The notes beneath the pieces were generated by a model. It made no database searches and was not told where the DNA came from. It worked only from the letters and a program-made list of their open reading frames with translations. A stretch of 64,000 nucleotides of DNA from Acetobacteraceae bacterium (GTDB taxonomy: Bacteria; Pseudomonadota; Alphaproteobacteria; Acetobacterales; Acetobacteraceae). The stretch spans positions 499,501 through 563,500 of the forward strand of contig CP039459.1 of NCBI GenBank assembly GCA_004843165.1, given 5' to 3'. Positions 8,932 to 19,567 of this stretch are shown here, in pieces; position 1 is the first letter of the stretch, and the number at the start of each line of letters is the position of its first letter. Both the position numbers and the translations under genes were made by a program.

Positions 8932-9245
8932 TTTATCTCCGTGCATGATGCTTTAAAAATTTTATAGATGAGGCGTTTTTACCATTTTGAAGGCTCTGGT
9001 CACAAATAAGAAAATAAAAGAGAAGTTCCAGCACAGGGTATTCTCTGAATTTTAAGCCCGGTTTTCCATTGCATTCCCAAAAGAAACTTTCAAAAATAAA
9101 GCGACTAATAGGCTCTTTCTGCCCTCTTTTCTCTGAAAGTTTTCTGTGAAGATTTCACATTACGGTGAACTTCAAGTAAAAGCATCTATATATATCTTGA
9201 ATTTTTATCTTTTACGATCTAGCGACTTTATCAATACGGAGAATT
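8932..9245. other. Divergent intergenic region between YqeY and carA
   Basis: No gene is seen. The region is AT-rich and must contain promoters for the leftward YqeY-dnaG-rpoD group and the rightward carAB operon. I found no convincing -35/-10 pair, riboswitch or leader peptide. GGAG five bases before the carA ATG is the carA ribosome binding site. Confidence 0.6.
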
Positions 9246-10460
9246 ATGTCCTCCTCTTCTGCTTCTTCCTGTACCACACAGGATGCCTCTCTTGATGCCC
9301 TCATTGCGCCGCATGGGGCAACGGCTGCGCTTCTCTTGCAAAATGGCGATATTTTCTGGGGAAAAGGTTATGGTGCCCAAGTCATTACCGACCCTGCTGA
9401 ACTTTGTTTTTGCACTGCCACGACAGGTTATCAAGAAACTTTAACCGACCCTTCCTTTCGTAAGCAGATTATTACTTTTACGTTCCCCCACATTGGCAAT
9501 ACGGGCATTAACAGCTTTGATAACGAGGCCAGCCATATCAGTGCGCTGGGACTAGTGACCAAAGAGCTTCCTACCCCGCCCTCTAGCTGGCGTTCTGAAA
9601 AAACCCTTCCGGAATGGCTGATAGAGCAAAGCCGCCCCGGTATTGCCGGAATTGACACAAGAAGACTTGTCACCCTTTTACGTCAAAAAGGTCCCCAAAA
9701 TGCCATCATCGCCTTTCCCGCAGATGGAAAATTCGATCTCAAAGAGGCCTTTAAAAAATTAAAAGCATGGGAGGGACTGGAAAGCCAGGAGCTCGCAGCA
9801 GATGCTGCCGGTGAAAGCCGCAAATGGTCTGAAGGCAAATGGCAAGAGCCGCTTCCAGAACATTCTGATCCGAAAATTCGTGTTGTTGCGCTGGATTTTG
9901 GTGCTAAAGACAATATCCTGCGTTCCCTCGTTTCCGCCGGTGCCGATGTGCATGTCGTTCCCGGTACGACCCGTTTAGAAGAAATTAAAGCGCTAAATCC
10001 AGATGGGATTTTTCTTTCCAATGGCCCCGGCGATCCAGAGGCAACGGCCAAATATGCCGTGCCGCTGATCCAAGCGCTTTTTAAGCTTAATCTGCCAATT
10101 TTCGGGATCTGTATGGGGCATCAGCTTCTCGCCCGTGCGTTAGGCGGTAAAACCTATCGCCTCAGCCAAGGACATCGTGGCACAAACCATCCCGTCAAAG
10201 AACTGACAACAGGCAGAGTCGAGATCACCAGCCAAAATCATGGTTTTGCCGTTGATCCGGAAAGCCTTCCTAAAGGGGTTGCTCCAACCCATATCAGTTT
10301 GTTTGATGGCTCAAATGAGGGGCTGGAAGTTTCAGGAAAAAATATTTTCTCTGTCCAATATCATCCAGAAGCAAGCCCCGGGCCAAGCGATGCAGGGCAT
10401 CTCTTTGAAAAATTCATGACGATGATCCGTCAAAACCTTTCAAAAAACACTTCTAAGTAA
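9246..10460 (+). CDS. carA: Carbamoyl-phosphate synthase small subunit CarA
   Basis: CarA hydrolyses glutamine and passes ammonia to CarB to make carbamoyl phosphate for arginine and pyrimidine synthesis. The N-terminal CarA-specific domain shows [20 protein letters not shown] and the IGNTGIN motif. The class I glutamine amidotransferase domain has the nucleophile Cys289 in [20 protein letters not shown] and the His/Glu of [11 protein letters not shown]. The 404-residue length is normal. The ATG has GGAG five bases upstream. It is followed after 13 bp by carB in the same direction. Confidence 0.97.
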   Translation: MSSSSASSCTTQDASLDALIAPHGATAALLLQNGDIFWGKGYGAQVITDPAELCFCTATTGYQETLTDPSFRKQIITFTFPHIGNTGINSFDNEASHISALGLVTKELPTPPSSWRSEKTLPEWLIEQSRPGIAGIDTRRLVTLLRQKGPQNAIIAFPADGKFDLKEAFKKLKAWEGLESQELAADAAGESRKWSEGKWQEPLPEHSDPKIRVVALDFGAKDNILRSLVSAGADVHVVPGTTRLEEIKALNPDGIFLSNGPGDPEATAKYAVPLIQALFKLNLPIFGICMGHQLLARALGGKTYRLSQGHRGTNHPVKELTTGRVEITSQNHGFAVDPESLPKGVAPTHISLFDGSNEGLEVSGKNIFSVQYHPEASPGPSDAGHLFEKFMTMIRQNLSKNTSK

Positions 10461-10473
10461 AAGATGGATTGTT

Positions 10474-13400
10474 ATGCCTAAACGTACAGATATTAAATCA
10501 ATTCTCCTGATCGGTGCCGGCCCTATTGTTATCGGACAGGGCTGTGAGTTTGACTATTCCGGCGCTCAAGCCTGCAAAGCGCTCAAAGAAGACGGTTATC
10601 GCATTATTTTGGTGAACTCTAACCCAGCCACCATTATGACCGATCCTGATTTGGCGGATAAAACCTATATTGAACCCATCACGGCAGAGTTTTTAACCCG
10701 TATCATTGAAAAAGAAAGACCAGATGCGCTTTTACCGACAATGGGTGGACAAACAGCCTTAAATGCGGCTTTGGAGCTTGATCGTTCAGGGGTTTTGGAA
10801 AAATTTGGCGTCGAATTGATCGGTGCCCGTGGCGATGTCATTGACAAGGCTGAAAACCGTCAAAAATTCCGTGAAATTATGGATGAAGCCGGCCTTTCCA
10901 GCCCAAAAAGCTTTACCACCCATACGCTCGAAGATGCCCAGCAAAAACTTTCTGAAATCGGCTTGCCTGTTATTATTCGCCCCTCCTTCACCCTTGGCGG
11001 TGCCGGTGGTGGTATCGCATATAACAAGGCAGAATTTGATGAAATCGTCATGTCTGGCCTGAATGCCTCCCCAACAACGGAAGTCTTGGTTGAAGAATCC
11101 GTCATTGGCTGGAAAGAGTATGAGATGGAGGTCGTCCGTGACATCGCCGATAACTGCATCATTGTCTGCTCAATCGAAAATATTGACCCGATGGGCGTAC
11201 ATACAGGGGATTCCATTACCGTTGCCCCTGCCCTAACTTTAACGGACAAAGAATTTCAAAAAATGCGTGATGCGTCTTTGACCGTTTTGCGTAAAATTGG
11301 TATCGAAACGGGTGGCTCTAATGTGCAGTTTGCCATCAATCCAAAAGATGGCCGCATGGTTGTCATTGAGATGAACCCACGTGTTTCGCGTTCTTCTGCA
11401 CTGGCTTCCAAAGCAACAGGCTTCCCCATTGCAAAAATTGCAGCCAAGCTAGCCGTTGGCTATACGCTCGATGAGCTGGATAATGATATTACCGGCACAA
11501 CACCAGCAAGCTTCGAGCCTGTCATTGACTATGTTGTCACAAAAATTCCACGCTTTGTCTTTGAAAAATTCCCGGCAACACCGGCCCTGCTTTCCACCTC
11601 TATGAAATCGGTTGGGGAAATTATGTCCATTGGGCGTAATTTTGCGGAATCTCTTCAAAAGGGATTGCGCTCCATGGAAACAGGTCTCGAAGGTTTGGAT
11701 GATCTTCCAGCGCCAAAAGACGGTACCTTGGAAGATTATCTTGAAGCTCTGGCAACGCCTCGTCCTGATAGATTGCTTTTGATTGCGCAAGCCTTCCGTG
11801 CGGGTGTCTCCTTCGATCAAATCTTAGGCGCAAGCCAATATGACCCTTGGTTCCTTCACCAAATCCAAGAACTGGTTGCCAAAGAATCCGAAGTTAAAAA
11901 GAACGGCCTGCCAAAAACGGAAGCAGACTGGCGTCATCTAAAATCACTTGGTTTTTCAGATAAACGCCTCGCCACCTTGTGCGACCTCACAGAAAAAGAT
12001 GTCCGTGAGGCACGCTATGGCTTTGAGGTACATCCTTTTTATCAAAGCGTTGACACCTGTGCGAACGAGTTTGATGCCAGAACCTCTTACTTCTATTCCA
12101 GCTATGAAGGCAATGGCGCTTCCCAAGGCTATACTTCTTTAGTCAGAGAAGCAGAAAAGCATGATAAAAACCGTAAGAAAGTTATTATTCTGGGAGGTGG
12201 CCCCAACCGTATCGGTCAAGGCATTGAATTCGATTATTGCTGTGTTCATGCCGCCTATGCCCTTCGGGAAGCTGGCTATGAAACCATTATGGTCAACTGC
12301 AATCCAGAAACAGTTTCAACCGATTATGACACTTCTGACCGCCTTTATTTTGAACCGCTTACAGAAGAAGATGTCCTTGAAATCCTACGGGTTGAGCAAA
12401 AAGCAGGAACATTGGTCGGCTGTTTGATTCAATATGGCGGCCAAACACCGCTAAAGCTGTCCCGTGCCCTTGAGGAAGCCGGCATTCCTATTCTTGGAAC
12501 CTCTGCCGATGCGATTGACCGTGCCGAAGACCGTGAGCGCTTCTCCGCTCTTTTACGCAAGCTTGACCTAAAACAGCCCAGAAATGCAATTGCCCTGAAC
12601 CAGCAAGAAGTTCTCGATAAGGCAGAAGATGTCGGATATCCTTTGGTTGTCCGCCCCTCCTACGTCTTGGGCGGTCGTGCTATGGCCATTGTCCATGACC
12701 GTGCCGGTTTGAAACATTACCTCACAGAAGTCTTAGACCGTGCCGGGAAAGATGTCTCTTCCGGCCCTGTCTTGCTCGATCATTATCTCAATGATGCGAT
12801 TGAGGTGGATGTCGATTGCATTGCCGATGGTGAAAACGCCCATGTGGCAGGGGTAATGGAACATATTGAGGAAGCTGGTATCCATTCTGGAGATTCCGCC
12901 TGCTCTTTACCGCCTTACAGCCTTTCTCCGGCGCTTGTGACACGTCTGCGTTCTCAAACAGAAGATCTTGCAAAAGAGCTTAATGTTAAGGGGCTGATGA
13001 ATGTCCAATATGCGATTAAAGATAATGAAATCTATGTTCTTGAAGTCAATCCAAGAGCTTCCAGAACCATTCCATTTGTTGCCAAAGCAACCAATGTCGC
13101 CGTTGCAAAAATCGGTGCCTTGGTCATGGCAGGCGCAAAACTTTCTGAGTTTTCTCTCATTCCGGGAGCTGCCCTTCCTTATATCTCCGTGAAAGCCCCT
13201 GTTTTTCCGTTCAAACGTTTTGCAGGTGTCGATACAATTCTCGGCCCTGAAATGCGTTCAACGGGTGAAGTCATGGGACGGGATGTAAATTTCGAGAATG
13301 CATTTGCCAAAGCCCAGCTAGCCGCAAATATGCGCCTTCCACTTTCTGGAAATGTGCTGCTTTCTTTGAAGAATGAGGATAAGAAGGAATTGCCCTTCCT

Positions 13401-13731
13401 TGCGAAAAAATTGATTGAAATGGGCTTTAAAGTCAGTGCGACACCGGGGAGCGCAGATTATCTCCAAGAAAAAAATATTCCTGTTCAACGCATGAATAAA
13501 CTCTTTGAGCAACGTCCTCACTGTGTTGATTCAATCCGGTCTGGCGAAATCCAGATGGTCATCAATACCGTTTCAGGGCGTCAGGCCTCAAAAGACAGTT
13601 TCCAAATCCGCCAAGCGGCTTTGATTATGGATGTGCCCAACTATACGACTCTTTCAGGGGGTAAAGCGGCAATTTATGCGATTGAGGCTTTGAAAAAAGA
13701 CAATATCGACATCGCACCCTTGCAGGAATAA
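10474..13731 (+). CDS. carB: Carbamoyl-phosphate synthase large subunit CarB
   Basis: CarB carries two homologous ATP-grasp halves that phosphorylate bicarbonate and then carbamate. The first half begins with [20 protein letters not shown] and the second with [20 protein letters not shown], near residue 570. Both halves carry ATP-grasp glycine-rich loops ([13 protein letters not shown] and [13 protein letters not shown]) and metal-binding [18 protein letters not shown] / [18 protein letters not shown]. The C-terminal methylglyoxal-synthase-like allosteric domain runs from about residue 950 to the end. Full length at 1085 residues; the end of the carAB operon is marked by a terminator about 30 bp downstream. 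Confidence 0.98.
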   Translation: MPKRTDIKSILLIGAGPIVIGQGCEFDYSGAQACKALKEDGYRIILVNSNPATIMTDPDLADKTYIEPITAEFLTRIIEKERPDALLPTMGGQTALNAALELDRSGVLEKFGVELIGARGDVIDKAENRQKFREIMDEAGLSSPKSFTTHTLEDAQQKLSEIGLPVIIRPSFTLGGAGGGIAYNKAEFDEIVMSGLNASPTTEVLVEESVIGWKEYEMEVVRDIADNCIIVCSIENIDPMGVHTGDSITVAPALTLTDKEFQKMRDASLTVLRKIGIETGGSNVQFAINPKDGRMVVIEMNPRVSRSSALASKATGFPIAKIAAKLAVGYTLDELDNDITGTTPASFEPVIDYVVTKIPRFVFEKFPATPALLSTSMKSVGEIMSIGRNFAESLQKGLRSMETGLEGLDDLPAPKDGTLEDYLEALATPRPDRLLLIAQAFRAGVSFDQILGASQYDPWFLHQIQELVAKESEVKKNGLPKTEADWRHLKSLGFSDKRLATLCDLTEKDVREARYGFEVHPFYQSVDTCANEFDARTSYFYSSYEGNGASQGYTSLVREAEKHDKNRKKVIILGGGPNRIGQGIEFDYCCVHAAYALREAGYETIMVNCNPETVSTDYDTSDRLYFEPLTEEDVLEILRVEQKAGTLVGCLIQYGGQTPLKLSRALEEAGIPILGTSADAIDRAEDRERFSALLRKLDLKQPRNAIALNQQEVLDKAEDVGYPLVVRPSYVLGGRAMAIVHDRAGLKHYLTEVLDRAGKDVSSGPVLLDHYLNDAIEVDVDCIADGENAHVAGVMEHIEEAGIHSGDSACSLPPYSLSPALVTRLRSQTEDLAKELNVKGLMNVQYAIKDNEIYVLEVNPRASRTIPFVAKATNVAVAKIGALVMAGAKLSEFSLIPGAALPYISVKAPVFPFKRFAGVDTILGPEMRSTGEVMGRDVNFENAFAKAQLAANMRLPLSGNVLLSLKNEDKKELPFLAKKLIEMGFKVSATPGSADYLQEKNIPVQRMNKLFEQRPHCVDSIRSGEIQMVINTVSGRQASKDSFQIRQAALIMDVPNYTTLSGGKAAIYAIEALKKDNIDIAPLQE

Positions 13732-13759
13732 AAGTTTAGGAACACTTTAAAACTTGCTT

Positions 13760-13797
13760 AAATGGCGCAGTTTTTTCACAAAGGCTGCGCCATTTTC
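13760..13797 (+). terminator. Terminator of carAB
   Basis: AAATGGCGCAG pairs perfectly with CTGCGCCATTT around a 14-nt loop, followed by T and a T-rich stretch. It could also end the leftward transcript from the small gene at 13852-14034. Confidence 0.75.
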
Positions 13798-13851
13798 TAT
13801 CTTAAGATCAAAACGGAAACCTGCGTCCAAGTATCGTAACAATTCCCAGAT

Positions 13852-14034
13852 TTAAGATGTCGATGAATTTTTTCCATCTTCATTTGATTGTTTCTTTTCT
13901 GGCTTTTCCATTTTAGGAGATAAATTAGGCGCCAATGCCTCACCCGGCTTGGGATAAAACGTATCATTAGGAACCCTAACGCCCGGCACAAAGCTGTCTG
14001 GCATGGGTTCAAATGTTGAGTGATCTTTTACCAT
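13852..14034 (-). CDS. Small proline-rich hypothetical protein
   Basis: A 60-residue reading frame lying between and opposite to its neighbours. The product is hydrophilic, with several Pro and a charged Lys/Glu/Ser tail (EKPEKKQSNEDGKNSS), and no signal or membrane segment. The N-terminal part (FEPMPDSFVPGVRVPNDTFY) looks ordered enough to be a real coding sequence, and AGGA lies 9 nt before the ATG. A second frame in the same place (13797-14012) runs through the carAB terminator and is less likely. I do not recognise a family. Confidence 0.5.
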   Translation of the reverse strand: MVKDHSTFEPMPDSFVPGVRVPNDTFYPKPGEALAPNLSPKMEKPEKKQSNEDGKNSSTS

Positions 14035-14151
14035 TTTCTTAATTCCTATTCTTTTTAAAATTAACTGAATTAAGCTTAGATTCTAAGCTTTTCATAATTT
14101 CTAAAACGGCGCAAACTTTCTCTTCATCCCATGATATTTAGGAGAAAATTT

Positions 14152-14793
14152 TTGACCTTACGTCCCCTAAATCAAAAAATTTTTATTTTCTCTACTTTTC
14201 TTATGAGCATCCTGCCAGCCGATCGCTCTTGTGCCAAAGAAACCTCTGACCCCCAGAGTTTAAATGCGCTCCATATTTTGCAGGAACGGGCAGAGAGCGG
14301 AAATGCCAAAGCGCAATATGCTCTTGGTCATATTTATTCGCACGGCCTTGGCGTTCAACAAGATGATGTCAAAGCCATTGAATGGATTGAAAAAGCTGCC
14401 TTTCAAGGAAACGCCTATGCAGAAGATGCTTTAGGTCTTGCTTATGCCGGCGGCATGCGAGGTAAAAAGCAAGATTATACCCAAGCCAAGGAATGGTTTG
14501 AGAAGTCCGCAGCCCAGAATGATGCCTACGGGCAGGCACATCTAGGACACGCCTATGCCCGGGGCGCTGGTATTAAAAAAGACTGCGATCAAGCGCTCTA
14601 CTGGCTGGAAAAGGCAGCGCGTCGAACATGGGCCAATGATGAGGGCGAAGAGCTTTTGGCCAATCTCTATGAAGATGGCGTGTGTGTCGAAAGAAATCTT
14701 GATGTCGCCGCCGATCTCTATCAGAAATCCTGCAAACAGGAGAACGAAGATGGCTGTGCCGGTTACGAAAGAGTCAAAGCAGCCCAAAAATAA
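14152..14793 (+). CDS. Secreted Sel1-repeat (TPR-like) protein
   Basis: The protein carries Sel1-like repeats: AESGNAKAQYALGHIYSHG, GVQQDDVKAIEWIEKAAFQG, AYAEDALGLAYAGG, YTQAKEWFEKSAAQNDAYGQ and AHLGHAYARGAGIKKD, with a weaker final repeat. Such repeats form helical solenoids for protein-protein contacts. The N-terminus has a hydrophobic stretch (IFIFSTFLMSILPA) that is probably a signal peptide, so a periplasmic location is inferred. I place the start at a TTG (14152) because AGGAG lies 7 nt upstream; an ATG at 14131 precedes that site and would add seven residues. Neighbours (carB and greA) give no functional clue. Confidence 0.8.
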   Translation: MTLRPLNQKIFIFSTFLMSILPADRSCAKETSDPQSLNALHILQERAESGNAKAQYALGHIYSHGLGVQQDDVKAIEWIEKAAFQGNAYAEDALGLAYAGGMRGKKQDYTQAKEWFEKSAAQNDAYGQAHLGHAYARGAGIKKDCDQALYWLEKAARRTWANDEGEELLANLYEDGVCVERNLDVAADLYQKSCKQENEDGCAGYERVKAAQK

Positions 14794-15082
14794 CTTTTTG
14801 CGCTATTTTTTCAGCTTTTATAAATTTTCTCTTTTGAATACAAAGAGGGGGTTTAACAAAATCCACGCTATTTTTCTATCAGCTTCTAAGGTTGCTTCAA
14901 GAGCATAAAAGAGGTAAAATTAAAGGGATTTTCATGTTGGGGGGCATGGTTTTCTTTTACGGCCGGCCTTCTTTTATTCTACCGGAATTCCTATATAGCT
15001 CTAGCAAGGCATTTACCAAAATGTAGGTGCTTGCATCGGTTCATAAATACATTCCGCTTGTTCCAATTAGGATTTTATTATT

Positions 15083-15556
15083 GTGCAGAAAATGCCCATC
15101 ACCCCTGAAGGTTTGCGTCGTCTTGAAGATGAACTTCGGCATTTAAAAAGCGAAGAACGCCCTGCCGTGATCAAAGCGATCGCAGAGGCACGTGAACATG
15201 GCGACCTCTCTGAAAACGCAGAATATCACGCCGCACGTGAAAAACAGTCGTTCATTGAAGGACGTGTCGCTCAACTTGAGGGCCTTATCAGCTCTGCCGA
15301 AGTGATTGACCCCTCTATGACAACCGGTACACGCATCCGCTTTGGTGCCCATATTGAAGTTGCGGACGAAGAGACCGGTAAAGAGCAATCTTTCCAAATT
15401 GTTGGTGTTCCAGAGGCGGATATTAAAGTCGGCCGTATTTCGATTTCTTCCCCCATTGCCAGAGCATTGATTGGAAAAGACGAGGGCGACAGCGCCACTG
15501 TTCCTGCACCGGGCGGCGACAAATCTTATGAAATTATTAAAGTTACCTATCGCTGA
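15083..15556 (+). CDS. greA: Transcription elongation factor GreA
   Basis: GreA rescues backtracked RNA polymerase by stimulating cleavage of the nascent RNA. The N-terminal coiled coil contains MPITPEGLRRLEDELRHLKS and ends at the acidic tip ARE.GDLSENAEYHAA; the C-terminal FKBP-like domain has SPIARALIGKDEGD and PGGDKSYEIIKVTY. Length is 157 residues. The start is GTG: AGGA lies 10 nt upstream, and the MQK.P.T.EG opening fits family members better than the downstream ATG. It stands alone, with about 290 bp of non-coding sequence before it and gpmI 73 bp after it. Confidence 0.96.
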   Translation: MQKMPITPEGLRRLEDELRHLKSEERPAVIKAIAEAREHGDLSENAEYHAAREKQSFIEGRVAQLEGLISSAEVIDPSMTTGTRIRFGAHIEVADEETGKEQSFQIVGVPEADIKVGRISISSPIARALIGKDEGDSATVPAPGGDKSYEIIKVTYR

Positions 15557-15629
15557 GGCATCTTTCCTGCTGGTGAAGCGGCCTCATTCTCCTTCCCCAT
15601 AAGGTTTATATTTTAGAGGGAATTTAAAA

Positions 15630-17177
15630 ATGACAGTCAAAACACAACGTCCCCGCCCTGTGATGCTTACCATTTTAGATGGTTTTGGTTGGCGTGACCT
15701 CACGCAAAACAATGCCGTCCGACTTTCAGCAATGCCAAATTTTCATAAATTATGGGAAAATAATCCGCATACGCTTTTAGAAGCAAGCGGTGAAGCTGTC
15801 GGTCTGCCAATCGGACAAATGGGAAATTCCGAAGTTGGACATCTCACGCTCGGTGCCGGACGCCGCATCCTTCAGGAACTGCCACGTCTGACACACGCCG
15901 CTAAAAATGATGAATTTAAAGACCGTCCGGCGATTAAAGAACTCATGGACGTTCTTAGAAAAACAGGCGGCACGTGCCATATTATGGGCCTCACCTCCGA
16001 GGGAGGGGTTCATTCACATCTCGATCATTTGATCGGGGCTGTTAAAACAATGGAAAATGCCAATATTCCTGTTGTTGTGCATTTCTTTGCAGACGGTCGT
16101 GATACAGCTCAAAGATGCGCTCTGGAAGTTCTTGAAAAACTTGAAACAGCACTTCCAAAAGTCAAAATCGCAACCGTCAGCGGACGCTATTTTGCTATGG
16201 ATCGTGACAATCGCTGGGATCGCGTGCAAAAAGCCTATGATGTAATTGCTTTGGCAAAAGGCCCTCATTACGACAGCGCCAAAAAAGCCATTGAGGCTGC
16301 CTATGCGGAAGACAAAAATGATGAGTTCGTCCCACCTTCCGTCATTGATGGCTATCAAGGCGCAAAAAAAGGAGACGGTCTTTGGATGATCAATTTCCGT
16401 GCGGATCGTGCCGGCGAAATTCTACAAACCTTGCTTCTGCCAGATTTTAAAGGATTTGAACGCCCTGTTTCCCCTGCTTTTGCCTTTGCTTGTGGCATGA
16501 CACCTTATGCTGCGGAACTTAATCCTTATCTGGAAACTGTTTTTCCAAAAGAAAATATCGAACAGCATCTTGGGGAAATTGTTGCCAAAGCTGGTTTAAG
16601 CCAGTTGCGTATTGCGGAAACAGAAAAATATCCGCATGTCACTTACTTCTTTAATGGCGGTGACGAAACACCTGCACCAAAAGAAGACCGCAAACTCATT
16701 GCCTCTCCTAAAGTGGCCACCTATGACCTGCAACCGGAAATGTCTGCGGGCGAAGTCACAGATGAAGTCGTTTCGGCGATTGATTCCGGTAAATATGATT
16801 TGATTATCCTTAATTATGCCAACCCTGACATGGTTGGTCATACGGGAATGCTTGATGCCGCGATTACGGCCTGCCAAGCTGTCGATCAGGGACTAGGCCG
16901 TATTGAAGCGGCTTTGGAAAAGCAAGGCGGTGTAATGCTTGTGACCGCCGATCATGGGAATTGTGAAACCATGAAAGATGAAAAAACAGGTAAACCGCAC
17001 ACCTCCCACACAACCAATCCTGTACCGCTTATTCTAGCGGATTTCAGAAAAGGTGAAAAAGAGGTGAAGGAAATGCGTGAAGGCGGATCTTTAGCGGATA
17101 TTGCGCCAACTTTGCTGCATTTTTTACAACTAGAACAGCCTGAACTTATGTCAGGTAAAACGCTTATCAAAGCTTAA
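15630..17177 (+). CDS. gpmI: 2,3-bisphosphoglycerate-independent phosphoglycerate mutase
   Basis: This enzyme interconverts 3- and 2-phosphoglycerate in glycolysis/gluconeogenesis through a phosphoserine intermediate and metal ions. The alkaline-phosphatase-like domain contains the metal ligand in LTILDGFGWRD, the catalytic Ser67 in GQMGNSEVGHLTLGAGR, and distal metal ligands in NPDMVGHTG and VTADHGNCE. The substrate-binding phosphotransferase domain contains HFFADGRDTA and SGRYFAMDRDNRWDR. At 515 residues it is full length. GAGGG lies 8 nt before the ATG. It ends only 5 bp before the EnvC-like gene, so the two are likely co-transcribed. Confidence 0.97.
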   Translation: MTVKTQRPRPVMLTILDGFGWRDLTQNNAVRLSAMPNFHKLWENNPHTLLEASGEAVGLPIGQMGNSEVGHLTLGAGRRILQELPRLTHAAKNDEFKDRPAIKELMDVLRKTGGTCHIMGLTSEGGVHSHLDHLIGAVKTMENANIPVVVHFFADGRDTAQRCALEVLEKLETALPKVKIATVSGRYFAMDRDNRWDRVQKAYDVIALAKGPHYDSAKKAIEAAYAEDKNDEFVPPSVIDGYQGAKKGDGLWMINFRADRAGEILQTLLLPDFKGFERPVSPAFAFACGMTPYAAELNPYLETVFPKENIEQHLGEIVAKAGLSQLRIAETEKYPHVTYFFNGGDETPAPKEDRKLIASPKVATYDLQPEMSAGEVTDEVVSAIDSGKYDLIILNYANPDMVGHTGMLDAAITACQAVDQGLGRIEAALEKQGGVMLVTADHGNCETMKDEKTGKPHTSHTTNPVPLILADFRKGEKEVKEMREGGSLADIAPTLLHFLQLEQPELMSGKTLIKA

Positions 17178-17182
17178 AAACT

Positions 17183-18433
17183 TTGAAGTGCTTGAAAAAA
17201 GCTCTTTTGCTAACGGCTGGAAGCGTTCTGGTTTACACCACGCTTTCAGCCGTTTCCGCATCTGCGCAAAGCCTCTCGAAAAATCAGAAAAGCCTAAATG
17301 CCCAAATTCAGGAAAATGAGCAGGCTCTCAAAAAGGCACGTCTTGAGCGTGAAGAAATTACCCAAAAATTAGAAGGTGAAAAACATCATCTTGAGGAGAT
17401 GATTGCCCATAACCTTCTCCTCGAAAAAAATAAAAATCTCAATCAAAAACAGCTTCTGAAATTACAGCAAAATCTTTTGCAAAAAAAAATAGAGCAGCAT
17501 CAGCTCGAAAACAAACAGCAAAATCTTTTGCTTGAGGAAAGGAAGCTTGAAGAGGTTCAAATCCTTTGGGAATTAGCCCATCCAAAATATTATGGGTTAA
17601 ATACATTTCTCTATGAGATGATGCCGCCTTATAAAAAAAATAATAATGCAACCATCTTGCCGCTTTTCTTTACGCTTCTAGCCCAAGAGAATGAAGAAAA
17701 AAAAGAAAAAATTACTTCCAATACAGAGGCCTTAGCAAAAGAAAAACGTGTGCTTGCCAATAAAACAGAGAATTTGCGTGAGCAGCAAAAACTTTGGATC
17801 GAAAAAGAAAAACAAATTTCTCAAAAACTTGAGGAGATTCAAAAACGTGCTGAGGCACAGAACAAAAGCATCCTCGAACATGATGCTGAAATCAAAAAAA
17901 GAAAAGAAATGAAAGATGAGCTTGGCAAAAAACTTGCTGATTTGATTTCTGAAGAAGACCTCCAGCAACGTATCGAACAGCAAAAAGAGCGCACCGAGCG
18001 TAAAATCCAAATACAGCAAGGTGAAAAACCAAAAACACCTGCACCTATAAAAATCCGTAAATTACAATTAGGGGATGGTATTTCTCCGCTTCCCTCCCGC
18101 CCAACAGCGCAATGGGGGCAAATGGAAGACGGTATTGCCAATGATACAATTAAATATCCCGGCCATGCGAATGAGAATGTCGTGTCACCCGTTCATGCGA
18201 TTGTCTTATTTGCAGGGAATTTCGAAGGTTTTGGACAAGTTGTCATTCTCGATTGCGGGCCAAAGACACGTATGGTGCTTGCAGGGCTTGGTAAAATCTC
18301 GGTTAAAAAAGGCGATCAGGTACAAAAACGCCAATCTATCGGTCAAATGCCAAGCAATACGACCAGCACGCTTTCCCTCCAGCTGAGAATTAAAAATATT
18401 CCTGTGAATCCGGCGAAATATTTAAAAAACTAG
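17183..18433 (+). CDS. EnvC-like murein hydrolase activator with degenerate LytM/M23 domain
   Basis: The product has an N-terminal signal peptide (ALLLTAGSVLVYTTLSAVSA, cleavage likely near SASAQS), then a long Gln/Lys/Glu-rich coiled coil (about residues 30-290), then a LytM/M23-like beta domain (about 310-416; LPSRPTAQWGQ, FEGFGQVVILDCG, LGKISVKKGDQVQKRQSIGQ, NIPVNPAKYL). The catalytic zinc ligands of M23 peptidases (the H...D pair and the HxH motif) are absent. EnvC-type proteins activate amidases at division sites without being peptidases, which fits. The start appears to be TTG at 17183; another TTG at 17192 would give MKKALLLT. Neither has a strong ribosome binding site, so coupling to gpmI is likely. 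Confidence 0.85.
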   Translation: MKCLKKALLLTAGSVLVYTTLSAVSASAQSLSKNQKSLNAQIQENEQALKKARLEREEITQKLEGEKHHLEEMIAHNLLLEKNKNLNQKQLLKLQQNLLQKKIEQHQLENKQQNLLLEERKLEEVQILWELAHPKYYGLNTFLYEMMPPYKKNNNATILPLFFTLLAQENEEKKEKITSNTEALAKEKRVLANKTENLREQQKLWIEKEKQISQKLEEIQKRAEAQNKSILEHDAEIKKRKEMKDELGKKLADLISEEDLQQRIEQQKERTERKIQIQQGEKPKTPAPIKIRKLQLGDGISPLPSRPTAQWGQMEDGIANDTIKYPGHANENVVSPVHAIVLFAGNFEGFGQVVILDCGPKTRMVLAGLGKISVKKGDQVQKRQSIGQMPSNTTSTLSLQLRIKNIPVNPAKYLKN

Positions 18434-18457
18434 CCATTTTTAATATGAAAGAAGAAA

Positions 18458-19561
18458 ATGATGCCCCATTTATTCAGTCCGCTTAAAATTGAAAAGACAG
18501 AATATCCCAACCGTATTTTCATGGCGCCTCTGACTCGCACACGGAATTTTCCAGATGGCGTGCCAACACCGCTGATGGCAGAATATTATGCCCAACGTGC
18601 GAGTGCTGGCCTCATCATTGCCGAGGCGACCGCCATTTCTCTCCAAGGCTATGGTTTTTTAAATGCCCCCGGCCTTTGGATGGAAGAGCAGATTGAAGGC
18701 TGGAAAAAAGTGACCGAAGCCGTACATGAAAAAGGCGGTAAAATCATTGTCCAAATCTGGCACGGCGGCCGTGTCGTGTTTCCTACAATGTCTGGCGGAC
18801 AGCAGCCCGTTTCTGCCAGTGCAACACAGGCTCCGGGCTTAGGCCATATTTGGGAAGGCAAACGCCCTTATCCAAAGGCACGTGCCCTCGAAATTTCAGA
18901 AATCAAAGAGATTACCACCCAGTTTGCTGATGCTGCAAAAAATGCACTAGAAGCAGGTTTTGACGGTGTGCAAATTCATGCCGCAAATGGCTATTTAATT
19001 GACCAGTTTTTACGTGACAGCAGCAATCTCCGGACAGATGAATATGGTGGATCTGTTGAAAACCGTATGCGCTTTCTCAAAGAGGTTTGCGAAGCTGTCA
19101 TTGCCAAAATTGGTGCCGAAAAAGTAAGCGTCCGCTTAACACCCAATGGTAAAATTTTAGGCTGTATCGATAGTAATCCTGAAGAAATCTTTCTGCCTGT
19201 CGCTAAAATGCTCAATGATTTAGACATTGCTTGGCTGGAATTGAAGGAATTTAATCCGCATGCCACGGATGATGCCGACAATCAGGAAAAACTTTCTCCA
19301 AAAATTAGAAAAATCTTTCAAAGACCGCTCGTCTTAAATGGCGGATATGACTTGGAAACGGCGCAACAAGCTATCGAAAGCGGTGCCGCCAATGCGATCG
19401 CTTTTGGACGGGATTTTATTTCCAATCCTGATTTGGTGGAACGCTTCAAAACAGGCGCTGCCCTAAATGATGCAGATAAAACCACATGGTATGGACAATT
19501 TTTAGACGATAAAACAAAAGGCTATACGGACTGGCCAACGCTCGAAAACACGAAAGCTTAA
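18458..19561 (+). CDS. nemA: NADH:flavin oxidoreductase / N-ethylmaleimide reductase (old yellow enzyme)
   Basis: An FMN-dependent ene-reductase of the OYE family, 367 residues, TIM barrel. Visible hallmarks are LFSPLKIEKTEYPNRIFMAP at the start, PLTRTRN (FMN/phosphate region), IWHGGRVV, the substrate-binding and proton-donor region FDGVQIHAANGYLIDQFL with STN-type residues, the LR..EYGGS.ENRMRFL block, and a C-terminal FMN phosphate site (VLNGGYDLETAQ, AIAFGRDFISNPDL). Closest in style to NemA/XenB-type enzymes; the physiological substrate cannot be told from sequence. Followed by a bidirectional terminator. Confidence 0.93.
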   Translation: MMPHLFSPLKIEKTEYPNRIFMAPLTRTRNFPDGVPTPLMAEYYAQRASAGLIIAEATAISLQGYGFLNAPGLWMEEQIEGWKKVTEAVHEKGGKIIVQIWHGGRVVFPTMSGGQQPVSASATQAPGLGHIWEGKRPYPKARALEISEIKEITTQFADAAKNALEAGFDGVQIHAANGYLIDQFLRDSSNLRTDEYGGSVENRMRFLKEVCEAVIAKIGAEKVSVRLTPNGKILGCIDSNPEEIFLPVAKMLNDLDIAWLELKEFNPHATDDADNQEKLSPKIRKIFQRPLVLNGGYDLETAQQAIESGAANAIAFGRDFISNPDLVERFKTGAALNDADKTTWYGQFLDDKTKGYTDWPTLENTKA

Positions 19562-19567
19562 TTTCAT

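Noticed and set aside
13797-14012. A 71-codon minus-strand frame overlapping the proline-rich small gene.
   Set aside because: It runs into the carAB terminator and has a less protein-like composition; the frame at 13852-14034 has a ribosome binding site.
14794-15082. Search for a tRNA or small RNA in the roughly 290-bp gap before greA.
   Set aside because: No cloverleaf, no TTC-loop-like motif and no strong hairpin could be found; only AT-rich sequence is seen.
17690-17960. Lys/Glu-rich region of the EnvC-like gene as a DNA repeat array.
   Set aside because: The A-rich sequence reflects coiled-coil composition; no unit repeats in tandem.
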